56,897 nt of DNA from Clostridiales bacterium (GTDB taxonomy: Bacteria > Bacillota > Clostridia > Christensenellales > Borkfalkiaceae). The DNA lies in assembly GCA_015069365.1 (NCBI GenBank), contig SVIT01000004.1, positions 1 to 56,897 of the forward strand. The letters run 5' to 3'. Position 1 is the first letter of the stretch. Every line of letters starts with the position of its first letter. Positions 48,668 to 56,897 of the stretch are shown in pieces. The notes beneath the pieces are model-generated. The model searched no databases and was not told the origin of the DNA. It was given only the letters and a program-made list of their open reading frames with translations. Position numbers and translations under genes: made by a program.

Positions 48668-48736
48668 CTAAAAACGCCCATTTTTAGCATTCACTCCACA
48701 ATTTACCCCACAAATTCCCCCACAATTCAATCCGTC
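48668..48736 (-). pseudogene. possible C-terminal tail of a lost tyrosine integrase
   Basis: Minus-strand frame DGLNCGGICGVNCGVNAKNGRF* ending 47 nt before the tRNA fragment; Gly-Val-Asn-repeat tails are seen in integrases adjacent to tRNA att sites. Weak on its own. Confidence 0.35.
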
Positions 48737-49175
48737 ATTAAAACGCAACTTCACCACATAAAAAACTTATGTAACTAGTTCATCAGGCACATTCACAAGA
48801 GGAACGATACCTTTTCCCCGCTCATTATTTTGTTGATTCGCATACTTATAAAAAGGAATACCACCATACGACAGCATTGTTGTGATGCGTTGGTGTTTCA
48901 TTGTTTATTAAATATTTTCCATTCAATACCTTTTTACACAGAATATTCATTCTTCTTCATAACACAAATAATATATTGAAAAAAGACTAAGCAACCACAA
49001 GATTACTTAATCTTTTTTGTAGGTATTATCACTTTATTTACATAGAGGTGGATTCGAACCTGGATGACGCATTTTTCAACCCCTTTATTTATAAGGGATT
49101 CAAGCATTATTCGCCATTCGTTCGCCAAATTAAAATCATATCGAATTTAGATAATTTTATTAGGAAATATTTCTT

Positions 49176-49437
49176 TTATAAACTTTCCACTAAAATTGCG
49201 TTCGGATTTCGTTTTGCTTCGTCACGTAATCCTTTTGTAAATCCCGCCGTGCTGAAAATAATATATTGTACATTTTTCGCTCCCGTCAAAAATACAATCG
49301 CAGGCATTTTTTCTTATAACGTATGCAGCAATTCCAGCCCTTTCTCTTTTTTCGTATATTTACACTCGCCTAAAATCAAATTCTTTTCTTCGTTTCCGAT
49401 TACAACAATATCAATTTCGCTCGCTTGTTTACTTGCC
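49176..49437 (-). pseudogene. C-terminal fragment of a DUF234-type AAA ATPase
   Basis: Hand translation: KASKQASEIDIVVIGNEEKNLILGECKYTKKEKGLELLHTL*EKMPAIVFLTGAKNVQYIIFSTAGFTKGLRDEAKRNPNAILVESL*; in-frame stop and no N-terminal part. Confidence 0.7.
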
Positions 49438-50385
49438 TTTCCCAACCTCGCGCAAAATCAATTCGCTAGGGGCAGGTATGCGTCCAAGCGCGTCAGGACC
49501 TACATTCAACAAATAATTGATACCGCGTGCGTTTAACTCATTTTTAATTTTCAAAACGGTTTCCGCATCTTTCCAGTTTTGGTCGTAAGCTTTATATCCC
49601 CACGTATCGTTGAGGGTAGCAGGTACTTCGTATAACATGCCGTTGCCCTCGGCGTCCGTTTCATTATCAGCCGAAGAACCGTAATCCCCCATGCCGTTGC
49701 CGATACGCGAGTTAATCAAGCAATTAGGTTGATATTTCTTTACGAGATTGTAAAGCTCAATCGACTGTTCTTTTGTAATATCCTGCGGCGTATCAAACCA
49801 AATCAAGTCGATGTCGCCGTAGTTCGTCAAAAGCTCGGTCACTTGCGGAATCGTCTTTTTTCTGAAACAAATTTCAAAATCCTTTTTTGTATTGGGGAAA
49901 TCCCACGTATTCGTCCAAGGCTTGCCTTGGTTTGTTTCAAACGTTTCCGTATAACCGCCGCCGTGCTCTTCGTGCCAGTCGAGTTCCTGCGAATAGTAAA
50001 TGCCAAACTTCAAGCCCTTCTTTCTACAAGCCACCGACAGCTCCCTGATGATGTCCCGCCCAAAAGGCGTGTGCATAACGTTGTAATCGTCCACCTTGGA
50101 ATCAAACAGCGCAAAGCCCTCGTGGTGTTTTGTCGTAACAACGATATATTTCATCCCTGCCGACACCGCCAAATCGCACCATTCATCCGCATTGAAGAAT
50201 ACAGGATTGAATGCTTGCATCAATTTTTCATATTCCTTGATGGGGATTTGGAAACAGGATTGCGCCCATTCAGCAATCACGTCCGTTCTCTTGCCCTTCC
50301 ATTCGCCCGCTAAGAGCGAATACAATCCAAAATGAATCATCATACCAAATTTGGCATCTTTAAACCATTGTTTATAGTTTTCCAT
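49429..50385 (-). CDS. alpha-L-fucosidase (GH29), C-terminally truncated
   Basis: WFKDAKFGMMIHFGLYSLLAGEW, YIVVTTKHHEGFALFDSKVDDYNVMHTPFGRDI, DIDLIWFDTPQDITKEQ, NYLLNVGPDALGRIPAPSELILREVGK then stop. Confidence 0.9.
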   Translation of the reverse strand: MENYKQWFKDAKFGMMIHFGLYSLLAGEWKGKRTDVIAEWAQSCFQIPIKEYEKLMQAFNPVFFNADEWCDLAVSAGMKYIVVTTKHHEGFALFDSKVDDYNVMHTPFGRDIIRELSVACRKKGLKFGIYYSQELDWHEEHGGGYTETFETNQGKPWTNTWDFPNTKKDFEICFRKKTIPQVTELLTNYGDIDLIWFDTPQDITKEQSIELYNLVKKYQPNCLINSRIGNGMGDYGSSADNETDAEGNGMLYEVPATLNDTWGYKAYDQNWKDAETVLKIKNELNARGINYLLNVGPDALGRIPAPSELILREVGKGK

Positions 50386-50484
50386 TATAAGCTCCTTTTT
50401 TTCCATCTTTTAAAATTTCTTCTCCCATATTGACTTATTTTTTTATTTATAGTATAATAAAACAAAAGGCAATAAGGAGCAATT

Positions 50485-51309
50485 ATGTATTCTTATTTTT
50501 CAACCTATCCCCCGAATGAAAAATATTCCTATATTTTCTCCAACTATCATTATGGAGATTATAGAGAAAGCCATAATCACGATTTTTGGGAATTTTCAGT
50601 TGTTGTAAAAGGCTCGTATACGCATATATTAAACAAAAAAAACGAGCCGCTTTGTCATCATTCCGCCGTGTTGTTACGCCCACGCTTGGATACACATTCT
50701 CTACACAGCGAAGATCCAAGCAGTGTAATTCTTAATATCCGCATGCATACTCCATTGGTAAAACAATTTTGCAATAACATCTCGGAAGCATTTTACGACG
50801 AATTATTAAAAAAAGAAAACATAAAACTTTCTTTTAATGAACGACAAGTAAAGAAAATCATAGATTATACTTCTCTTATCCGTGCAAATCATTCTGAAGC
50901 AAATACCTCTACAATTTACTTCCTTATGTCCTATATCTTCGAGAAAGTTTTTAGTCAAAACAACTTTTTAAATACCGAAAAGCCGCAATGGCTTACCGAT
51001 TTGTTGTTGAAAATCTTTTCTCCTGAAAATATGCATTGGACTGTAAAAGACGTTACCGAAAACGCGCCTTTCAGCCATCCCCATCTTATACGTCTCTTCA
51101 AACAGTATGAGGGATGCACGTTAATCGAGTATCTTACACGCGTCAAAATGCAACACGCTTGCGAACTGTTGGTATCTTCGGATATGTCCATTCTTGCTAT
51201 TGCGATGGCGTTGGGATATAGCGATTCCAGCCATCTCAATCGTACGTTTAGAAAAATTTATAATTTAACGCCATCCGAATATAGACAACAACGCAAAAAA
51301 ATTATATAA
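50485..51309 (+). CDS. AraC-family transcriptional regulator
   Basis: AAGGAG RBS before ATG; N-terminal cupin-like region; C-terminal double HTH HPHLIRLFKQYEGCTLIEYLTRVKMQHACELLVSSDMSILAIAMALGYSDSSHLNRTFRKIYNLTPSEYRQQ. Confidence 0.95.
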   Translation: MYSYFSTYPPNEKYSYIFSNYHYGDYRESHNHDFWEFSVVVKGSYTHILNKKNEPLCHHSAVLLRPRLDTHSLHSEDPSSVILNIRMHTPLVKQFCNNISEAFYDELLKKENIKLSFNERQVKKIIDYTSLIRANHSEANTSTIYFLMSYIFEKVFSQNNFLNTEKPQWLTDLLLKIFSPENMHWTVKDVTENAPFSHPHLIRLFKQYEGCTLIEYLTRVKMQHACELLVSSDMSILAIAMALGYSDSSHLNRTFRKIYNLTPSEYRQQRKKII

Positions 51310-51378
51310 TACAATTTTTCTCCTCACAAAATCTTATAAAAGGCGAACTTCTATCTAAAAAGAGTTCGCTTTTTTACT

Positions 51379-52413
51379 TTACTTCTTCTTCAGTTCCATA
51401 CATACGATAAACGTAATATCCGTAAAATCATAAGGACGTTCCGCAAATCCGCTTGCGCAAAAAATATGCGTAGGATTCCCATTTTCATCAAATAAAACAG
51501 ACGGTCTTTCCAAATTTCCTTGCGTCGTCTTTCTTCCATCACTCCATTCGATTGTTCTGGAATATACTTTGGGGTCTTCCCCAATTTCAAAATCCATACA
51601 ATCGTCGCTTTCCGCATAAAAGCCGCTACCCCATTCGCCCGTCACGCCATACGCCCCATTTTTTACGTCGTCTTTGGTGATTAAGCAAAACTTCTTTTTC
51701 TGCTCATCATACCAAATAAACGGATCTTCAATGTGCATATTTTCATCGGAAAAATCTAATATCGGCTTATCCGAAAGACGCTTAAATTCCCCATCGGGTT
51801 TATCCGCAACCGCGATTCCCAACTTCAAAGGTTTACCAAATGCGCTGCGCGATTTATAAATCATATATGTTTTTCCGTCGGGCATAATAGCAACCGATGG
51901 ATTGGTCGTAATCGTACAATCCCAATATCTGCAATCGCGTGGTTCTAAAAGAGGTGTATCTGCGCGAACAAATTCTCCATTTATATCGTCTGCGACTGCA
52001 ACGCCAATACGCTTTCTATTCCACGTTTCTTCTCCATAACACTGAGAAACGTCGGCTAAACTCGTTGGAATATCCCCTCCGTACGTCGTTCCCATATAAT
52101 AGAGATAAAATTTCCCATTATATTCTTTAATACAGGTATTATGCGTGCTCATACCGTCAAAATACTCACGTCCACGCCGCGGTAATGCAACGTTTTGAAA
52201 ATGGTATGGCCCTTCAGGCTTATCCGCGACCGAGTGGATAATTTCACTGTTAAACAACCAGTTCCAACCAAAACCGTATTCTTTTTTCCAGCGAGAAGAG
52301 AACATATGATACTTTCCGCCCGATTTAATCACAGAGCAATCCCAAACGTAATAGCCTTCCAGCTGTAATGCGATACTTGCTTTTCCTGCTTTATATCCAA
52401 ACGTATTGTTCAT
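51379..52413 (-). CDS. five-bladed beta-propeller glycoside hydrolase (GH43-clan-like)
   Basis: Repeated propeller motifs VWDCSVIKSGGKYHMFSSRW, THNTCIKEYNGKFYLYYMGT, NPSVAIMPDGKTYMIYKSR, IEDPFIWYDEQKKKFCLITKD. Confidence 0.8.
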   Translation of the reverse strand: MNNTFGYKAGKASIALQLEGYYVWDCSVIKSGGKYHMFSSRWKKEYGFGWNWLFNSEIIHSVADKPEGPYHFQNVALPRRGREYFDGMSTHNTCIKEYNGKFYLYYMGTTYGGDIPTSLADVSQCYGEETWNRKRIGVAVADDINGEFVRADTPLLEPRDCRYWDCTITTNPSVAIMPDGKTYMIYKSRSAFGKPLKLGIAVADKPDGEFKRLSDKPILDFSDENMHIEDPFIWYDEQKKKFCLITKDDVKNGAYGVTGEWGSGFYAESDDCMDFEIGEDPKVYSRTIEWSDGRKTTQGNLERPSVLFDENGNPTHIFCASGFAERPYDFTDITFIVCMELKKK

Positions 52414-52529
52414 TTTTCTTTCTCCATTTTAATAGAATATTCACGATGGCTATTTCTACGCCCCCGAAATCTGTATGTCTTCGGGGGCGTACTGCCACTA
52501 TTTGTGTTTATGGTATTCCTAATCTGTTA

Positions 52530-54850
52530 TCAATCTTCCTTCTTTTTGGTCAACATGTATGCACCGACAAGCATCAAAGCACTTGCCATCACACCCAAAG
52601 AACCAACAATACCTTTACAACCGCTCATCAATCCCGCAAGCAACCCATCCTGATTCGCACTAGGAGATTGATTGTCAGAGGACGAATCGTCCTGGGGAGG
52701 AATATCTTCCGATGATTCTGCCCATTTCGCAGTCAGATAATAACAGCTTGCAATATTGGAAGTAGGTGTAAAGGTGTACATCCCGTCGATACCGTATACC
52801 CAAGCGACAAATTCATAGCCTTCTTTCGTAGGCGTTTCGGGAATATCGCCCGCCGCGAGAATCTCCCCATGAGCAACCTTAACCCTCTTCACGTTTTTGC
52901 CGTCGTTGAAGATAACCGACCAGAAAATTTCTTCGTCCTGTGCAAAGCCTTGTTCGCCTTTGCTGAAAGATACCGTAGCAGCAGTTTCCTTATACATACT
53001 ACCATATGCCGCAGCCGCCATATCGCTCATACCATACAAAGGAATTCGCAAATCTTTGCCGATGATGATTTCCGTAACAACCTCGTTTTCATTTTCCAAA
53101 ACGACGCTGATTGCGAAATTGCCATACCCCTTATAGTTGTAATAAGCGGTAATGCCGTTTGCACCGAAGTTCACCACTCTATCGTAAAGACTGATTCCGT
53201 TTACGTAAATATCCGCAAGCATATTCAATGCCATAGGCGCATTGCCTGCCGAAATATTTTGGTTAAGGTTATCCCCATCCGCTTCCGTCGGATAATTCGA
53301 ATTTTCCAACTGAATGATTACGTAGCCATCAGCATAATCCACGCCGCTTACGTTGATTTTACCCATGTTTGTATCCACGCCCCAGTTGGTGTTAAGGCTC
53401 GGACCTTGGAAGTCCGCAGGGGTCGTAAACATTTTTACTGTCGAGGTTTGCCAGAAGGAAACCTTTTCCAAGTCTTCGTAAGCCACGCTTTCACCGTTTT
53501 GCACGTAATCTACGTTTACATTGTTCGTGTAGTAATAGTTCGGGAACTCACAGCCCTCTTCGATAATAATATAATCGAAGCTTTCCGCCGTGTATTCTGC
53601 CCCCATAGAGAAGGCAATACAGTTTACCGTTTCCCACATATTAACGACTACGATTTTATCATTGCCGCCCGAAAGGTTGGAAGGATACCAGCCGCCTGCA
53701 TTGAAAACTTGACCAAGCGTAACAAAGCCATTTGCATCCGCAGCGCTGTTCGGCGTAATCATATGAAGCTTAATCTTATGATATCTTGCACCTTCCTCTT
53801 TTTCTCTATCAAACAAAGCTTTCTTGTAAACCATCGTGATGGTGTTACCGCCGATATCTTCCGTGAAAATCAAAATATCATCTCCCGTCAAAGCAACGCC
53901 GTTGAACGTGAGTTTGGAAAGCATATTCAAGCCGTCTGCATCGTTGATATTGTAATTTTCCGTGTTGTTAAAGCTATAGTTAAACTGCACTCTAACCGAA
54001 TTTTGCGCCGCATCCCACACACTATTGTTTTGCGTTGCTACAACGCCAAGTAACTTTTCTTCCAAATCAGTTTCTTCCGTTTGCCAAGTTTCGCCATTGA
54101 AATACAAGGTAACCGCAGGCAAATAGCGTCCGCCGAAAGGTGCGCCTTCCTCAATGGTGAAAATCGTTTGGGTTTTACCGCTTGCAACGTTTAATATGCT
54201 CTCGTCATAAAGGAAGGTAATAGAGTTTTCATTATCCATCTGCAAGAAGGTCAGGTTGCCCAAAGATTGTCCGTTGATTTTTACAAAAGGTCTAATTGCA
54301 GCAATAACCGTTGCTTCAAAACTGCCTTGATTTCCATCATACGCTTTTGCTGTAAAATTCTCGCTGAATATAAGTCTTAACGCACGAGTCGTACCGCCCC
54401 AAACCATGTTGTTATCATTATGGATTCCCACAAATTCAACGTCAGGCGTACCAGGCTCTACGGGCGCGTCGGGTTCTTCGGGCGTATCGGGTACATCGGG
54501 TTCTTCGGGTACGTCGGGCACCACAGGTTTTTGTGTCGTCCAAGTAATCGAGAACGCATTGATAGACGTATCAGACGAATTATAATTTGCATTATAGTAA
54601 GTAATATCCGCACTCACTACGTACGTGGTATAGCTGTTTGACGTTGCAGGGAACTGTGCGCCTGCTTTGATTTCTACTGCATAAACCGCCGTGCCGTGAT
54701 AATTATCATCAATTTGGAAACCAAGAGCATTTGCTTCGCCCCAAATTTTAGCTTGCGCGTTGCCTTGATAAATTTCTCTAAGCGTCTTGTATTCCGTTTC
54801 CGAAGTGTAAACGTTGACATAATCCAACACGTTCACGGAAGAAAGGTCTA
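52530..54850 (-). CDS. surface protein with InlB/Flg_new-like repeat and C-terminal TM anchor; N-terminus missing
   Basis: GKNVKRVKVAHGEILAAGDIPETPTKEGYEFVAWVYGIDGMYTFTP...LTAKWAES; Pro/Glu/Asp-rich linker DVPEEPDVPDTPEEPDAPVEP; tail SGCKGIVGSLGVMASALMLVGAYMLTKKKED; no signal peptide. Confidence 0.8.
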
Positions 54851-55464
54851 ATGGGTTTTACAAGCGGCATTACAATCGACCAGTAAATTTTAATCGAGCT
54901 TGCGCCGTCTATAATTGCCGCTTCCGAATACGACTTCGGAATCCCTCTCATAAATTGTCTAATGAGGAAGATGTTGGTCGCACCGCCGCCGAACCAAATC
55001 GGCACCCATAACGGGAATAACGTACCCGTCCAACCGAGCTTTGCATAGATGGTAAACAAAGGTACGCCTGTCACCGTACCAGGCAATAAAAGCGTTGCTA
55101 AAATTAAGGTAAATACCAGGTCTTGCCCTTTAAATTTCACCTTACATAAACCAAATGCCGTCAGCGATGACATCAAACAAACACCACTAATATTCAACAC
55201 GCACACCAACAACGTATTCTTTACGTAAAGCAATAATTCTGTATGCTCAAAAAGTGTTTTATAGGAGTCAAAACTAATTTTTTTCGGAATAATCGACGTC
55301 GTGTTTAAAATTTGTTCATCCGTCATAAAAGAGGAAGTAAACAAATACAAGAACGGGAACACAAAGAAAATTCCAAGAGCGACTAAGAAAAAATATTTAA
55401 CGCCTGTAAATATTCGTCTTCTGAGTATAATTTGATTGTGGGAGAGAATTCGCTCGTTTGCCAT
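54778..55464 (-). pseudogene. carbohydrate ABC transporter permease (MalG-like), 3'-truncated
   Basis: FFLVALGIFFVFPFLYLFTSSFMT...FLIRQFMRGIPKSYSEAAIIDGASSIKIYWSIVMPLVKPI (EAA loop) then abruptly RPFFRERVGLCQRLHFGNGIQDA, lacking the last TM segments. Confidence 0.85.
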
Positions 55465-55465
55465 A

Positions 55466-56380
55466 TTAAGATTCCTCCCCGTAATACACCCATTTGCTCG
55501 TTTTGAATATGCATACGGTAAGTAAACCTATCACAACGAACAATACCCAAGAAAGCGCAGCCGCGTAACTGATTTGATAGTTGACGAACGCCGCCTTGTA
55601 AATACGTACTACGATAAAGTCAAGTTCGCTTTCGTTTTGACCGTTCATCAAAGGATAATATCCTGCGAATACCTGTAAGGCATTGATAACGCTCATAATC
55701 AGCTGATAGAATATCATAGACGTGGTCATGGGAATGGTAATTTTGAATGTTTTTGTAAAATAGCCTGCGCCGTCCAGCTCTGCCGATTCGTACATTTCAT
55801 TTGGTACGTTTTTCATCTGCGCGAGCCACATAATCATACTCCCTGGCCACCCCCATATACTTAGCATTAAAATGGTGGGGAATACCGTTTCCCCCTTCGT
55901 ATAGAAGGTGTATGGTTCTAAGCCCAAAGCCATAAGATAGTTGTTGAACAAACCATAGGAATCGGTTATATTTTTCCACAATAACGAACCCGCCACCGCA
56001 GGAATTAGGCAGGGCAAATAGTAAACAATACGGAAACCCGCCACGCCTTTCGTCTTTTGGTTGAGGAACAAAGCAACGGCATACGAACCCACCATGCCGA
56101 TCGCAATCGTTGCAATGGCGTAACGGAAAGTGATATAGAACGAATGTATCGTCTTTTGAAAATCCGTCCCAAATATTTTTTGGAACTGTTGTAGACCGAA
56201 ATTGGTAAATTGATTTTCGGAATAATAGAAATTATAATCGCAAAACGCATAAATCAACGAATAAACCATAGGGATCAACGTGAAAATGATAATCCCCAAA
56301 ATTACAGGAAGACAATAGACAATATTCCCGTAATCTTTCCACAACTTACGCAAGCGCGATTGTTGTAAACGGCCGTTCAT
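55466..56380 (-). CDS. sugar ABC transporter permease (MalF-like)
   Basis: LPVILGIIIFTLIPMVYSLIYAFCDYNF, EMYESAELDGAGYFTKTFKITIPMTTSMIFYQLI (EAA motif). Confidence 0.93.
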   Translation of the reverse strand: MNGRLQQSRLRKLWKDYGNIVYCLPVILGIIIFTLIPMVYSLIYAFCDYNFYYSENQFTNFGLQQFQKIFGTDFQKTIHSFYITFRYAIATIAIGMVGSYAVALFLNQKTKGVAGFRIVYYLPCLIPAVAGSLLWKNITDSYGLFNNYLMALGLEPYTFYTKGETVFPTILMLSIWGWPGSMIMWLAQMKNVPNEMYESAELDGAGYFTKTFKITIPMTTSMIFYQLIMSVINALQVFAGYYPLMNGQNESELDFIVVRIYKAAFVNYQISYAAALSWVLFVVIGLLTVCIFKTSKWVYYGEES

Positions 56381-56897
56381 TATATAATTGCCCCCTTCTT
56401 TACATCCTCAAGATTTTTCGTGTAGGTCGAAATCAGGCTATCTCTCTTAGCCGGCGCACCGTTTTCTACGTTGGTAAGGTTAACGAAAAATGCACTCATT
56501 TGCGTACGAAGCGCCGTTCTCATAGATGCTGCAAAGGAATTGTACGTTGTCAATCGCAATTCTTCGCCGTTAAACCAAGCCGCATGATTCATGGCAGGGT
56601 CAATCGCTTGTTTCCATTCGCCAGAGTCTTTCAGCGATTTCAAGATAGGCTGGATAAAGCCTTCCTTACCGCCAAGGTTTTGACCTTCTTCGGAGATAAT
56701 AAACTTAATGAAATCCCAAGCGATTTCCTTATTCGTTTTCGTAACGCCGTTTGCCGTTTGCTTGCCTTCTGCATGCTTTTTCGTAATACCATAACCCGAC
56801 GTACCTGCCGCCACTTTTTGCGCAGGGAAAGGAATGAAATCCATCATTACCGTACCGCTGTTTTTATCACGAAGATAAGGTACGTAGCTGAGCACCA
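56380..56897 (-). CDS. family 1 extracellular solute-binding protein, N-terminus beyond window
   Basis: KTNKEIAWDFIKFIISEEGQNLGGKEGFIQPILKS; stop overlaps the permease start (TAATG). Confidence 0.85.
   Translation of the reverse strand, partial: VLSYVPYLRDKNSGTVMMDFIPFPAQKVAAGTSGYGITKKHAEGKQTANGVTKTNKEIAWDFIKFIISEEGQNLGGKEGFIQPILKSLKDSGEWKQAIDPAMNHAAWFNGEELRLTTYNSFAASMRTALRTQMSAFFVNLTNVENGAPAKRDSLISTYTKNLEDVKKGAII

Noticed and set aside
49464-49485. GGGGCAGGTATGCGTCC on the plus strand in the fucosidase
   Set aside because: Encodes the GH29 segment GRIPAPSE on the minus strand; likely coincidental.
49048-49536. 162-aa plus-strand ORF
   Set aside because: It is the complement of the DUF234 pseudogene fragment and the fucosidase 3' end; not a gene.
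52869-54053. 394-aa plus-strand ORF antisense to the surface protein
   Set aside because: Low-information translation; opposite strand has clear domain content.
1-56897. CRISPR arrays, rRNA operons, complete IS elements or prophage modules
   Set aside because: No regularly spaced direct repeats, rRNA signatures, transposase motifs or phage structural genes were recognised on either strand.

Overview
This 56.9 kb window looks like Clostridia-type (Firmicutes) chromosome. From 1 to about 48.2 kb it is a dense, almost entirely minus-strand housekeeping block: lysC, cdaA, holA, comEC, an SF1 helicase, nrnA, rbfA-infB-ylxQ-ylxR-nusA-rimP, a PolC-like exonuclease, ispG, nrdR, rarA, a patatin, DAHP synthase, coaD, rsmD, 5-FCL, alr, nif3-like, trmK, rpoD, dnaG, dgt, plsC, GT8, dtd, efp, pepP, ribF, truB, pheT, pheS with a T-box leader, and mscL. 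From about 48.5 kb to the end is an accessory region. It starts with a truncated tRNA-Gln 3' half and integrase-tail remnants, followed by a DUF234 ATPase pseudogene, a C-terminally truncated GH29 fucosidase, an AraC regulator (+ strand), a beta-propeller glycosidase, a surface protein and a broken sugar ABC transporter. The observations most worth following up are: (i) a roughly 20-nt same-strand interspersed motif (GGGGGCAGGTACGCGTTGAA-like) found both before start codons and inside unrelated ORFs; (ii) a polymerase-less PolC relic at the usual polC locus; (iii) a 34-aa CdaR/YbbR-like single-TM micro-ORF, unannotated in the ORF track, coupled to cdaA; (iv) a DUF4011-type helicase split by a -1 frame change; (v) several recombination-like breakpoints in the 48.5-55 kb region; (vi) a Cys-containing C-terminal sorting-like signal. 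All family assignments were made by reading motifs. No database search was run.
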